DNA from: Aromatoleum petrolei
GTDB lineage: Bacteria; Pseudomonadota; Gammaproteobacteria; Burkholderiales; Rhodocyclaceae
Assembly (NCBI RefSeq): GCF_017894385.1
Contig: NZ_CP059560.1
Span: 806,001-870,000 of the forward strand
DNA length: 64,000 nucleotides
Direction of reading: 5' to 3'
Within the stretch, counting starts at the first letter, position 1, and each line of letters opens with the position of its first letter. Shown here piece after piece: positions 34,619 through 43,791 of the stretch. The notes below the pieces were generated by a model, which was not told the origin of the DNA, did no database searches, and saw only the letters and a list, made by a program, of their open reading frames with translations. A program made the position numbers and the translations under genes.

Positions 34619-37600
34619 TCAGCCTTCCTCCGCGATCGCCGCCACGGCGGCCGCTATATCTTCATCGCTTAGGAAAGGCGCTTGAGCGTAGACTAGCCCC
34701 TGCTCTCCATTGAGCTTGGCCGCTAAGTGCCCGCGTCCCAACAACAACTCCGCTCCAGGACGGTCAAGCGCGATCTTGGAAGTAGCTTCGCTGGATACCT
34801 TCAAGATCAACCGGTTGCCCAGATTCTCGCGAAGCTGCATCGGCATCACGTCCTTATCCGGCCGCTGTGCTGCGAAGATCAAATGAATGCCGGCCGCCCG
34901 AGCTTTGACTCCCAAGCGCTGAACGGCCGCGCTGACCGCTCCCTTGTATTCATCGTCAAGCATCCAGTCGGCAAACTCGTCGTGAACCAAGAAGATCATC
35001 GGCAGCCGGTCTTCGACGGCTGCCTTGGCGTTGTAGGTTGCGAGATCTCGGGCGCGAGCCGGGGCGAACAGCCGATACCGGCTTTCCATCTCCTCAACCA
35101 AAGCCGTCAGAACCTCCGTCGAGCGCTCCCTTGTCGTGATGATTGGCTCGCGCATGTGCGGCAGATCCTCCAACGCCGCGTAGTCGACGCCCATCTTGGG
35201 GTCAATCAGGATGATATGCGCCAAATCTTTGGGGTTGGTCGCCGCGACATCGAGGAGCAATGCTTGCAGCAGCACCGATTTCCCGCTGCCAGTCGCTCCC
35301 GCGACCAAGGAGTGCGGCTCGTGAGACTGTAGCCCGCCGAACTCCTTGCCGAGATTCAGATAGAGGAGAGCCCCGTTGATTTCCTGCAAGCCGAGGATGA
35401 AGGATGTATTGATGCCGGCAGCGTTGCGGTTAAGCTCGCGCCGAGCCCACAGATCCCACATCGAGACGGATTGGCGCTTTTCACCGGCAATGGTCACCAC
35501 GATCTCGCCCGGTTTGGGCTGGACCGTAACGAGGTTGATGGCGTGCGTCGTCAGAAGCTGGGTACGCTTCGCCTCAATGTCCTCCACTCGAAGCTTGTCG
35601 GATCCGGCCAGCCGAACTAGGCAGCCGTTTGGGGTCACGCGCGTGCCAAGGACCGCGGCTTGCAGGCCATACCCGTTGAGCGCCGTTTTCAGCTTGCGCG
35701 TCGTCTCCTCTGCCCAAGCCTCGCGCTCGTCCGCCGCAGAGGAGCGGTCAGCCATTTTCGTTTGAACCAGCGCTCGAAGCTGCTCCCCAACGTTCGGAAC
35801 CAATGGCCGGTTGGCGGGCTGAATCTCTTCCGCCGCGGACTCGACGATTGAAGGCTCAACCACGACAAGCTCGCTAGCTGGAATCTCAACGATTTGCGCC
35901 TCGTTCCCAGCCTCGGCCATTGGACCCAGTTGCTCCATCATGGCCGTCCAAGCGACCCGAGGAGCGGGAAGCCTCACCTCAGCAGAAGCCCACGGACGAT
36001 CAGGGCCAAGCTTCGAGCGCAGTAGCGCCGGATCGGACCCATTGGCGTAGCCGCAGATCAACTCGCGCAGCTCTCCGCGCTCGAAAACTTCTTGAAAAGC
36101 CTGCAGCCCGCCGGCATCGGCAATGGCCACTTGCTCCGAGGCCGGCTGAGAGGCTCCCGGCTCCGCCGAATGGACGAACACGTGGGAATACCCGCGCAGT
36201 GAAATCCCGGCCTCTCCGTCACGGACCTTGGCCCTGACCCGTTCCAACAGCGGCGTGCATCCCGGAGGAATCTCGGCATCCAAAAGCATGTCGGCCAGAC
36301 GCGCCAGCCATACATCACGATCCAAGCGCCCTGGATCTCCGAAGAGAGCGGCCTGGAAAGTCGCCAAGGTTGCCAAAAGCTGGGCCTTTGACGTGCGCCT
36401 GGCTTCGGCGGCTCCAAGATGCGAGACGTATTTGGATTCGACGATTGCAATATGCAGGCGCGGGCCGTCTTCGCCCTCCTCCACGCACAGGCCTAGGATG
36501 TCAGCAATCCGGCTTTCCTTCTGGGACAACCAATCGGCGTAATCGTCGAGCAGGAAGAAGACACTGAACGCCTGTCGGCTACCCGTCAGAGCCTTAAACT
36601 CCTGTTCAAGCAAATGGCGGCTGAGAACCAAGCCGATCATCTCGCCGGCAGAGACTCCCCGCTTGGCCGCCCGCAGAACGATGTCGCCGGATATAGACAA
36701 GGCGTCTTTCTTCATCCTGCCAGCCAACGCCGCCGTCTGATCGGCATCCAAAGGCAGGGCCAGCCCGTCGAGGCGTCGCTTTACCAGAACTCCGAGCAGG
36801 CGCAGTTCCGAGGTAGAGCTGACAATCATGTTGCGGCCATTGGTGCTCGCCCGGCGGTAGCGGACGACAGTCACCTTGTTCGCTTGGAGCTGACGCTTGT
36901 CTAGCAATTCGTCGTAGGTGGCGACCCATTCGGCCAAAGCGTGCGCGTCGTCAAGCGCTCCCCCGATCGCCTCGTCCTGCAACGAAATCCGCCGCGCCGG
37001 AAGGAATCGGGCATTGGCCGGCGGATCGGTCCGGCGAGCGACGGCGCCGACCGCTCCGACATACTCCCAGCCAGAGGCGGTCTGCCTCGGGCAAGTCAGG
37101 AAGGTGGTCGATTTGAGCTCGTTTTCCCCTGAGACGCTCCGGTAGGACCAACGCGAAGGCGCGTGCTCCAAAGTCGGCCGCTCGTTCGTCCAGTCGACTT
37201 GGACCCATTCGACCGCCGCCGTGCGGGAAACAACGTCGTGCAAGAACGCGATGTCAAACGGGCGAAACTCGTTGGCCGATCGCGCCGGAGTGGCTGACGG
37301 CGGGATCACCGAAATCCGAAGCTTGGACATGAAGTTGTCCGAGGTTTCGCTGACGACAGGAAGATCGGGGTCATCCCCCGATTTATTGACCAATTCGGCA
37401 TAGACCCGGCGAAGCTTGGCCTGGTCTCTGTGACGGACGGAGACGTTGCACTGGAAGTCGGCTTCCGTGTTCAGATTGGAAAGCTCGCGCACGGCCGCCA
37501 ACGGGAGCTCCGCGGCGTCGGCGTTGTAGAGCAAGACGCTCAGGTTCGCCCCTTCGTGCGGCTGCAAGCCGACATAGCGTTCCAGCAGCTCCCGGATCTG

Positions 37601-39985
37601 TTTGGCCGCCGCCGAGGGATCGACGTCAGAAAACTGATCTTCGCCGCCGCGCTCTGGGGATTCAAGCAAGCTGTAACCGTTGACAGTGCTTGTCTCCGCT
37701 ACCAGATGCGGAGTGGCTCCGCGCATCACGACCCCGATTTCCGGATAGAACGGATGAGCGAGCTCTTCGGAAAACTCTCGGAAGAAGATCCCGCGATCAC
37801 CGAACAGAGCATCCTTGCCGCCGAGCATGTGCGTCACCAAGCCGGCGACCCGCCGGGTTTTGACGGCCAAGGCTTTCATGCGCTCCGGATGCCAAGGCGG
37901 AATGATCAGGCAGGGTTGAGCCCCGGAGAGCCGAACCGTCCCGATCGACAGCACTTCCGCGACCAGCTTGGCGCGGCAAACATCGCCTCGGGCGTGCTCC
38001 GACAAGGTCCTTAGCAGCGCCCCGAAGGAGTCGGCCTGTTTCAGGACCGCTTCGCCATGAAGGCCATAGGAGATAAAGTCATCCGAGGCCTTGATGTAAT
38101 CCTCTTCGAAGACATTCCACGCCGCCCTGATTTCGTTTCGTTGCTCGGCGGACAGGCGCCCGTCTGACGCCAACTCGTCGATGCGACGCTTGATGTCGGC
38201 GCGCAGGCTGCGCAGCTTGTTCGGGGGAGGCACGAGGGAGCCGGCGTCGCGCGAGTAGCTCGCCTCCAAGGAGGAGGTGTCGAGAAGCGAAACGCTTTGC
38301 ACACCGCCTTTCTTGCTGACGAGCCGCCGCGGGACTTCGGTGCAGCCGACCGCCCCTTTTTCTTTGAGGCGAGCCATGTCGGCCGCCAAGGACAAACCGA
38401 TCGACTCCGGCCGATAGGACCAAAGGAGCTGGGTTTTGTCCAAAGTCTCGGTCGCCGTTCCTTTCCGCTCGATCAAGGCGACCTCGAATTTGATTTGGAG
38501 GGCGGGCTTGGACAAGGAAGCGGAGGTTTTCAGCTTGTCGCCGCGAATCTCCTTTTCCTTGGCGAGGAATGCCGGATGCTCGAACAGCGGATCCGGCAGG
38601 TTGCCCGAGCCCATGCGCTCGATGACCCACTCGACCTTGTTCCCCATGAGCTCTTTGAGGCCTCGGTGCATCATCGAGAAATACGCTCCGACGTCTCGGT
38701 TGAAACGCTCCCGCCACTCGGTTCGCCCCTTGGAGACCGTCAGGCGAAGGGCTCGTTCGCCTTTGGGAGCGTCCGCGCCGGCCACCAGACGCTGGGCCGC
38801 CGTGGCGAACCCTTCCAGGAAGTCGTGGCAGTCGATCGGCTTGCCAAAAATGGCCTTCTCCCACCGGGCGAGCAGCTTGGGGGCTTGCTCGATGTAGCGG
38901 CGGTGCAGTTCGAAGAAAGCCTCGTCGTCCTCGTTCGTTTCCGATCGACGCTCGCGAGCCTTGAACTCTTCGAGATGCTTGCGCCAACGCTCGTCGAGAA
39001 CATCGGCCTCTTCGCAGTCATGGTCGAAGAAGTGGATCGTCGAATCGGCCAGCCCTTTTTGCTTTTCCCGGGGCTTGTCGAAGATGAAGTGGACGCCGTC
39101 GACCTCCCATTCCAGCTGGGCGATGGCCTGCGCAGTCGCCTCGTCGCCGGCCGGAGCGTTGATGAAAGCTTCCAAAGCGACGCGGGCGTGATCTTGAATG
39201 GCCGCCGCATTTTCTTCCAGGAGGAGCAGCATCTCGGCCGCTTCCAAGGGCTGGCCATTGGGCTTGAGCCGGGACAACAGGGGATAGCGATTGACGAACA
39301 GCTTGTCGAAAGCCTTGCGCCACGGCCCGGCGGCCGTCCCGAAGGTGCGAGCGCTCGAAAAGAAGGACGTATCCCGAGGCAGCCCCACGGCCGGCAGCGC
39401 CCACCCGACGGACTCGCGGATCGGCTGGCCTTGCGTCGTGTTGGCTTCGCTGACCAAGGCGCAGAAGCTGCCAATCTGGTGCAAGCTGAGGTCGAACGAA
39501 GAGAGCATCCCCTTCAAGGCGGCCAAGAAAATCTTTCGATCCTCCGGCGCGGGAGCGATGCCGGTCACATGGCAAGTCGCCTCAACCCAGCAGTCTTCGT
39601 TGGCTCGAAACTCCTTGGCCCCGAGCGCGGTGACATGGCCGAGCGTGTCGGCGAGGTTGTGCTCGTTCCCGTTGGCGGTGAGCAGAGCCTCCTTGGAGGT
39701 TCCTGAGTTGCGCACGGCCCCGGCGTTCTGAGCGGTAAGAACGTTTTCAGGAAGCCCCTCGCCTTCAACCAAGGCTGACGGGATGCGCAAATCGACTCGG
39801 GCCGAGAGCTCAGGATTGGCGAGAATCGCCTTTACCACAGAAGCGATCTGCCCCGACGAGAGCTTGTCCAAGCGGAAGAGCGCCGAAGAATCGGGAAGCA
39901 GTCCGTCGCTTTGGCGGCTATCGGAGAGACGACGCAGGAGAATATCGGCGCCGACGCGCCCGACGATGCGATCAGGGACCATCAA
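34619..39985 (-). CDS. DptH/SspH-like giant protein with C-terminal FtsK/HerA-type ATPase
   Basis: A 1788-residue protein. About 1500 N-terminal residues have no domain I recognise. Around residues 1560-1570 lies Walker A AGATGSGKSVLL, followed by IILIDPKMGVDY, then Walker B IFLVHDEF (near 1667) and HLIFAAQRPDKDV, the FtsK/SpoIIIE signature. This architecture and size are those of DptH, the translocase-like part of phosphorothioation-dependent restriction (DndFGH), and of the analogous protein in SspFGH. Start overlaps the stop of the gene before it by 4 bp. SspH versus DptH naming is by analogy. Confidence 0.7.
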   Translation of the reverse strand: MMVPDRIVGRVGADILLRRLSDSRQSDGLLPDSSALFRLDKLSSGQIASVVKAILANPELSARVDLRIPSALVEGEGLPENVLTAQNAGAVRNSGTSKEALLTANGNEHNLADTLGHVTALGAKEFRANEDCWVEATCHVTGIAPAPEDRKIFLAALKGMLSSFDLSLHQIGSFCALVSEANTTQGQPIRESVGWALPAVGLPRDTSFFSSARTFGTAAGPWRKAFDKLFVNRYPLLSRLKPNGQPLEAAEMLLLLEENAAAIQDHARVALEAFINAPAGDEATAQAIAQLEWEVDGVHFIFDKPREKQKGLADSTIHFFDHDCEEADVLDERWRKHLEEFKARERRSETNEDDEAFFELHRRYIEQAPKLLARWEKAIFGKPIDCHDFLEGFATAAQRLVAGADAPKGERALRLTVSKGRTEWRERFNRDVGAYFSMMHRGLKELMGNKVEWVIERMGSGNLPDPLFEHPAFLAKEKEIRGDKLKTSASLSKPALQIKFEVALIERKGTATETLDKTQLLWSYRPESIGLSLAADMARLKEKGAVGCTEVPRRLVSKKGGVQSVSLLDTSSLEASYSRDAGSLVPPPNKLRSLRADIKRRIDELASDGRLSAEQRNEIRAAWNVFEEDYIKASDDFISYGLHGEAVLKQADSFGALLRTLSEHARGDVCRAKLVAEVLSIGTVRLSGAQPCLIIPPWHPERMKALAVKTRRVAGLVTHMLGGKDALFGDRGIFFREFSEELAHPFYPEIGVVMRGATPHLVAETSTVNGYSLLESPERGGEDQFSDVDPSAAAKQIRELLERYVGLQPHEGANLSVLLYNADAAELPLAAVRELSNLNTEADFQCNVSVRHRDQAKLRRVYAELVNKSGDDPDLPVVSETSDNFMSKLRISVIPPSATPARSANEFRPFDIAFLHDVVSRTAAVEWVQVDWTNERPTLEHAPSRWSYRSVSGENELKSTTFLTCPRQTASGWEYVGAVGAVARRTDPPANARFLPARRISLQDEAIGGALDDAHALAEWVATYDELLDKRQLQANKVTVVRYRRASTNGRNMIVSSTSELRLLGVLVKRRLDGLALPLDADQTAALAGRMKKDALSISGDIVLRAAKRGVSAGEMIGLVLSRHLLEQEFKALTGSRQAFSVFFLLDDYADWLSQKESRIADILGLCVEEGEDGPRLHIAIVESKYVSHLGAAEARRTSKAQLLATLATFQAALFGDPGRLDRDVWLARLADMLLDAEIPPGCTPLLERVRAKVRDGEAGISLRGYSHVFVHSAEPGASQPASEQVAIADAGGLQAFQEVFERGELRELICGYANGSDPALLRSKLGPDRPWASAEVRLPAPRVAWTAMMEQLGPMAEAGNEAQIVEIPASELVVVEPSIVESAAEEIQPANRPLVPNVGEQLRALVQTKMADRSSAADEREAWAEETTRKLKTALNGYGLQAAVLGTRVTPNGCLVRLAGSDKLRVEDIEAKRTQLLTTHAINLVTVQPKPGEIVVTIAGEKRQSVSMWDLWARRELNRNAAGINTSFILGLQEINGALLYLNLGKEFGGLQSHEPHSLVAGATGSGKSVLLQALLLDVAATNPKDLAHIILIDPKMGVDYAALEDLPHMREPIITTRERSTEVLTALVEEMESRYRLFAPARARDLATYNAKAAVEDRLPMIFLVHDEFADWMLDDEYKGAVSAAVQRLGVKARAAGIHLIFAAQRPDKDVMPMQLRENLGNRLILKVSSEATSKIALDRPGAELLLGRGHLAAKLNGEQGLVYAQAPFLSDEDIAAAVAAIAEEG

Positions 39986-41511
39986 TTGTTTCCTTCGTTG
40001 GCGAACGGATTCTCGACGAACGAGCAGGAATCCGAGAGCCTTCTAACCAAGCCGAGCCCGAGGAGGCGGGCTTCAAGATTCGAGCGGTTTTCGCTCAGAG
40101 CCTCTTGGTCGACTAAGTTTTGTTTGACCAAGTGAGCTCCTTCCGCATCGCCGATGACGATGCCGTAACGACGGCGCAGCTCGTGCAGGAACTCGTCGAA
40201 CTGCATGCGCTCGTCGACCACCGTAACCACCAAGGTTTTCAGGAGGCGATCGTTCGGAGCGTAGCGGTTCCCCCGGGCGAGGCGGCGCGAGCTCAGACCG
40301 ATGGACTTGGACCAAGTCGAATGGATCTTGCCGAAGTGCTGGTCATGCCGGTTCTTGGCCTTCTCGACGAGCTTGCGCACCAATTCGTCTCCGCGCTCGC
40401 GTTCATAGTCGTCTTCGTCGTCGCGGCCCGCCGGGGGCCACTGGAAGCGCTCGCGCATCAGCTTCAAGCACTCCCCTTCCGGATCAGAGGTTTCGAGCGC
40501 GGCCGTCCATTCGGGCATCAGCTTGATGGACTCGATGAAGGAGACCACCGCCCGCTCAGAAACGGCTTGATGCGCCTGGTAGGACTTGCCGGAGAGCGAG
40601 CGCACCTTGGTTCGTTCGCGAGAGATGATCTCGCAGACCATCTCGACCGGATCGGCGTCGCCGCTATGGGCTTTGGCGCATTCGAGGAAATACAGAAGCA
40701 GGTTGAGCCCCGCGCTAGCGATCAAATGCTCCAAGGCGTCGTAGATCGGGATGTCCCGAGACAAGATCGCGAGCCAGTCGTCGCACATCCGGTCGAAGCG
40801 AGGATGGGTCGCATAGGGCAAGTAGCGCTGGCCGATGGCCTTCGTCGCATCCGCATGCTGAGGCTCGCCTTGGAGAACCTTGACCAAGCGGTTCATCGGG
40901 GCATTTGCGTCGAACAGTCGCTCGACCAGCTTTTTGCCGAGTTCCGGACCGTTGGCGGCTCGGCTGAGCATCAGATAAAGGAGCTCGCCGGTCCGGGCGA
41001 AGAATCGGCGGTCGTTGGAGGCTCCGCTGGAATCGATGCGCAGATCCTCGTAGAGAGCGTCCGGCCCAAAGGGAAAGACGAACTTGGAGCTCCACCGCTT
41101 GTTGCTCCGAGCCTCGAAGGAAGAGGAGCGCAGCAGCTCCAAAGCCTTGGCAAAGTCGTCGAAGGTCAAAAACGACTTGCGAAGATACTCCATGTCCAAA
41201 TCGTCGCGGCCAGTCGCATCCTGTTTGAACAACTCCATCCAGTCGCGCCACTTGTCCTCGTCCGGATCGCCACGCTCCCGAATCGTCTCCACATACGGAT
41301 TGTTGAACAGGAGCCCGCGCAGCCGAATTTGCTGCTGTGGGGCATAGCGAACGTCGGCGGCCGGGTCGTTCGCCAGCGGATTGGAGCGGTTCGCTCCCAG
41401 GACGCTAAGGAACTCGAGAACCGTCAGGTGCGGCAACTGCTCGTCGTAGAGGCGGTGCCCCCAAATGTGTTCGTCGACCGTGAAGTCGACCTTCTCGATG
41501 TTCAACGGCAT
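39982..41511 (-). CDS. DptG/SspG-like restriction protein
   Basis: A 509-residue protein between the DptF-like and DptH-like genes, overlapping both. No nucleotide-binding or nuclease motif is visible. The C-terminal part (LLKTLVVTVVDERMQFDEFL, then RRRYGIVIGD) resembles what I recall of DptG ends. It should be the structural middle component of the restriction complex. The N-terminal region carries TVLEFLSVLGANRS. Assignment is mostly from gene order and size. Confidence 0.6.
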   Translation of the reverse strand: MPLNIEKVDFTVDEHIWGHRLYDEQLPHLTVLEFLSVLGANRSNPLANDPAADVRYAPQQQIRLRGLLFNNPYVETIRERGDPDEDKWRDWMELFKQDATGRDDLDMEYLRKSFLTFDDFAKALELLRSSSFEARSNKRWSSKFVFPFGPDALYEDLRIDSSGASNDRRFFARTGELLYLMLSRAANGPELGKKLVERLFDANAPMNRLVKVLQGEPQHADATKAIGQRYLPYATHPRFDRMCDDWLAILSRDIPIYDALEHLIASAGLNLLLYFLECAKAHSGDADPVEMVCEIISRERTKVRSLSGKSYQAHQAVSERAVVSFIESIKLMPEWTAALETSDPEGECLKLMRERFQWPPAGRDDEDDYERERGDELVRKLVEKAKNRHDQHFGKIHSTWSKSIGLSSRRLARGNRYAPNDRLLKTLVVTVVDERMQFDEFLHELRRRYGIVIGDAEGAHLVKQNLVDQEALSENRSNLEARLLGLGLVRRLSDSCSFVENPFANEGNN

Positions 41512-43403
41512 CAGGCGATCCTTATCGTCGACGGGCGGGTGAAGCCGTGGCCGTCCTTTTCGATTTCGATGAAGTTCAGGGTCAAAGCCCCCTCCTCAGG
41601 AGAGCCTTCCTCGTCGTCATCCGAAGTCAGAAGCGAGCGCAGCCGCTCGGCTTTGCGCAGCAGCTTGGCTTTGAACGCGAGAAGATCCTCCAAACACTCG
41701 TTGGAAAAGCTTCCCGGCAAGGCGCCTTCGGCGACTCGGCATAGGAATTCGAAGCGCACGGGCGAGAGAGTGAATTGCGCTCCCGACCCGGGGGCATGCC
41801 CGAGGACGATGTCGAGAGACGGCCGATCCGTCTGCGGATCCAGCTTGACGGCCATCCCCAGCCCGCCCTGACGTCGCGCCGAAGTCTGCGTGTCGCACAG
41901 AACGCTGATCCTGGACTGGGTGAAGCCCCCGGAGCTGGCGACGAAGATTCGGTCGGAGTTTTCCAGCAACAGGCCGGTCATGACGCGGTTCAAGCCGCGG
42001 ACCAAGCGAGCCCGGATCGATTCGCTGACCGGCTTGCGTTGGAGCAGCGCTTCGGAGAGCTCCAAATAGTCGCCGGCAAAGCGGAAGGCCGTCATGCCCC
42101 AGTAATGGCAATCGGGCTCGCCTTCCGGCAGCGTGAAAAAGAACCGGCGCCGTTGCGCGGCCAAATGGCTCAGGAAGTCCTCCTGGCCTCCGTCAATGCG
42201 GGCGGCCTCGTCGCCTTCAAGGTAATGCTGCTGTGCCGAGAGGTAGGCGGCCGTGGCGCCGTAGACCGGATCGGAGCCGACGAATCTCTGGAAGGCCTCG
42301 GACAACTTGGCGTCGTCGGCCCCATAGACCAAGAGCCCGTCGGAGCCGTTCGAAGTTTCCTCTCCGATCCCAAAGGTGGAGAACGCCTTGAAGACTGGGC
42401 GATCCATCGCTCGGCGGCGCGGAAGATTCACGCCGAAGGCGTTGTCGTAAAGGCTGCCCTTTTCAACTGTGCCAACCGATTGGATGTGGCCGACCTCAGA
42501 GCAAGACATCAAGTCCTCTTTGGCGTCCGGGTGTCCCAGAATGATGTTGGAGACTAGGGCCAGCAAATCGCGGACCGGAAGATGCCAGCCGTTCAGGCGG
42601 GAGGTTTCAACCAGATCGCCCAACCGATCCGCGAAGCGCACGCCGTTCACCGAGCCCATCAGCCGATTGCGATTTTCGAAAATCGGGCAGATTCGGCCGT
42701 CGGCTTGCAGCGCGCAGCGCTGGCAGTTTTCCCACTCGGGATGGCCAGCGACCGCTGAAATCACCTCTTCGAGGGATTGCCGATGCGCCGTGCGGCTTAG
42801 GTCGTAAAGGGCCAGTCGCTCCGGAAGGCCGCCGGAGAGCAGGAACGCCTCTTGAATGGGTTTTCGCAAGGGGTGCGCCCTGTTTTGACGAATGCCAAGG
42901 TCGCGAAGGCGTTCGAGGATCTGTCCGTGATTCGTGGCGATCACTGCGAACTTGGCGTTTTCCTCTCCAAGCGCGGAACGCTCCAACAGATCGAAAACTG
43001 CGTCGCTTTGCTCGTCGTTCAGTTCGCTCAGGTCCTTCACGAAAACGGCACTTCGGCCGTCAGCCAAGTCCAGTGTCTTGACCAACTCCGGCGCGGACCA
43101 TGCCTTAGCTGTGCCGCCAAGCGACATCCAAAGGCTGCGACAATGGTAGGTCTTCCCGTCGCCGGCAGTGCCCGCGATCAGGATGGACCCAGGAGCTCCC
43201 GAGGCTGCCCTCTGCTTCATCCCCTCCAAATGGGGGCTGGTCAAGGTGATCGGCTCGACCTTGGCCCGATTCAGCGCGCCGGTCACATATTCGTCGAACA
43301 AATTCAAGTTATTCGGCGTCGGACCATACGAGCGCAAGAAACGAATCCACGAGCCCGCAGGGGGACTAGCGAACATTTGGTTCGGAATAAGGGGGGCTTC
43401 CAT
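41511..43403 (-). CDS. DptF/SspF-like P-loop ATPase
   Basis: A 630-residue protein with Walker A AGTAGDGKT (77-85) and Walker B-like AVFVKDLSEL near residue 118, plus a CQRC...C cluster near 245. DptF of the Dnd restriction complex has the same P-loop type and is the first gene of dptFGH, as here. The ATG at 43403 is chosen over the longer open frame (to 43556), because the extra residues look non-coding and would cover the promoter; no strong RBS is visible at either. It starts the five-gene - strand operon. Confidence 0.65.
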   Translation of the reverse strand: MEAPLIPNQMFASPPAGSWIRFLRSYGPTPNNLNLFDEYVTGALNRAKVEPITLTSPHLEGMKQRAASGAPGSILIAGTAGDGKTYHCRSLWMSLGGTAKAWSAPELVKTLDLADGRSAVFVKDLSELNDEQSDAVFDLLERSALGEENAKFAVIATNHGQILERLRDLGIRQNRAHPLRKPIQEAFLLSGGLPERLALYDLSRTAHRQSLEEVISAVAGHPEWENCQRCALQADGRICPIFENRNRLMGSVNGVRFADRLGDLVETSRLNGWHLPVRDLLALVSNIILGHPDAKEDLMSCSEVGHIQSVGTVEKGSLYDNAFGVNLPRRRAMDRPVFKAFSTFGIGEETSNGSDGLLVYGADDAKLSEAFQRFVGSDPVYGATAAYLSAQQHYLEGDEAARIDGGQEDFLSHLAAQRRRFFFTLPEGEPDCHYWGMTAFRFAGDYLELSEALLQRKPVSESIRARLVRGLNRVMTGLLLENSDRIFVASSGGFTQSRISVLCDTQTSARRQGGLGMAVKLDPQTDRPSLDIVLGHAPGSGAQFTLSPVRFEFLCRVAEGALPGSFSNECLEDLLAFKAKLLRKAERLRSLLTSDDDEEGSPEEGALTLNFIEIEKDGHGFTRPSTIRIA

Positions 43404-43791
43404 GACTGAATCCGATTCGCGTGATTGAACGAAGCCGCTTGGCCTCACCTGAGCTTCTGGGAGCCACACCGGCTCGGCGCGCTGCCGAAATGCGAAACGG
43501 ATTATAGCTTTGCTCGTCGTCAGACCGAGGCAAAACCCGGCGAACGCTCCCGTCACCCTCTGAACGACCGTTGCATGTAAGAGCTGCGGATTCAGTCAGT
43601 GGATGCAACACACTAACGCCTGCGCGAGCAGAGGGAGTCTCTGCACAGCCGCCCACTGACGTCCGCGGCAGTTCCGGGTCAGCGCCTCATGCTAGAGGTA
43701 CAGAAGCCGTCCCGGCGAGAGTGCCAGCGGTTGCAAGATGCGAGAGCGAGGTGAAACCAGGACGGGGGCTGCCGCCCGCGCCCTGGCTTCG
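43404..43791 (-). promoter_or_regulatory. Promoter region of the restriction/GHKL operon, with inverted repeats
   Basis: On the - strand a perfect -10 hexamer TATAAT lies at 43506-43501, about 95 bp before the start; no good -35 is found at 16-19 bp. Further upstream are inverted repeats GTTGCAT/ATGCAAC (43570-43576, 43603-43609) and GTCAGTGG/CCACTGAC (43595-43602, 43653-43660), which partly overlap. No gene is seen in the 388 bp between the helicase stop and this operon. Confidence 0.4.

Larger units (their letters stand above)
24959..43403. other. Phosphorothioation-type defence island (cargo)
   Basis: Eight large genes in two convergent operons, with base composition visibly lower in GC than the ICE on both sides. 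No integrase, transposase or clear terminal repeat delimits it. Left flank: decayed small genes. Right flank: 388 bp with nested inverted repeats (GTTGCAT/ATGCAAC at 43570 and 43603; GTCAGTGG/CCACTGAC at 43595 and 43653). Gene content (sspBCD-like plus dptFGH-like plus a GHKL/receiver pair) marks it as an anti-phage cassette inserted as ICE cargo. Confidence 0.7.

Noticed and set aside
25112..43403. Canonical dndBCDE system
   Set aside because: Only the PAPS-reductase-fold protein is shared; no DndB, DndD or DndE is visible, and the DUF4007 gene points to the Ssp type.
43570..43660. Nested inverted repeats as the end of a transposon carrying the defence island
   Set aside because: No matching repeat at the left edge (24959-25111) and no transposase gene.
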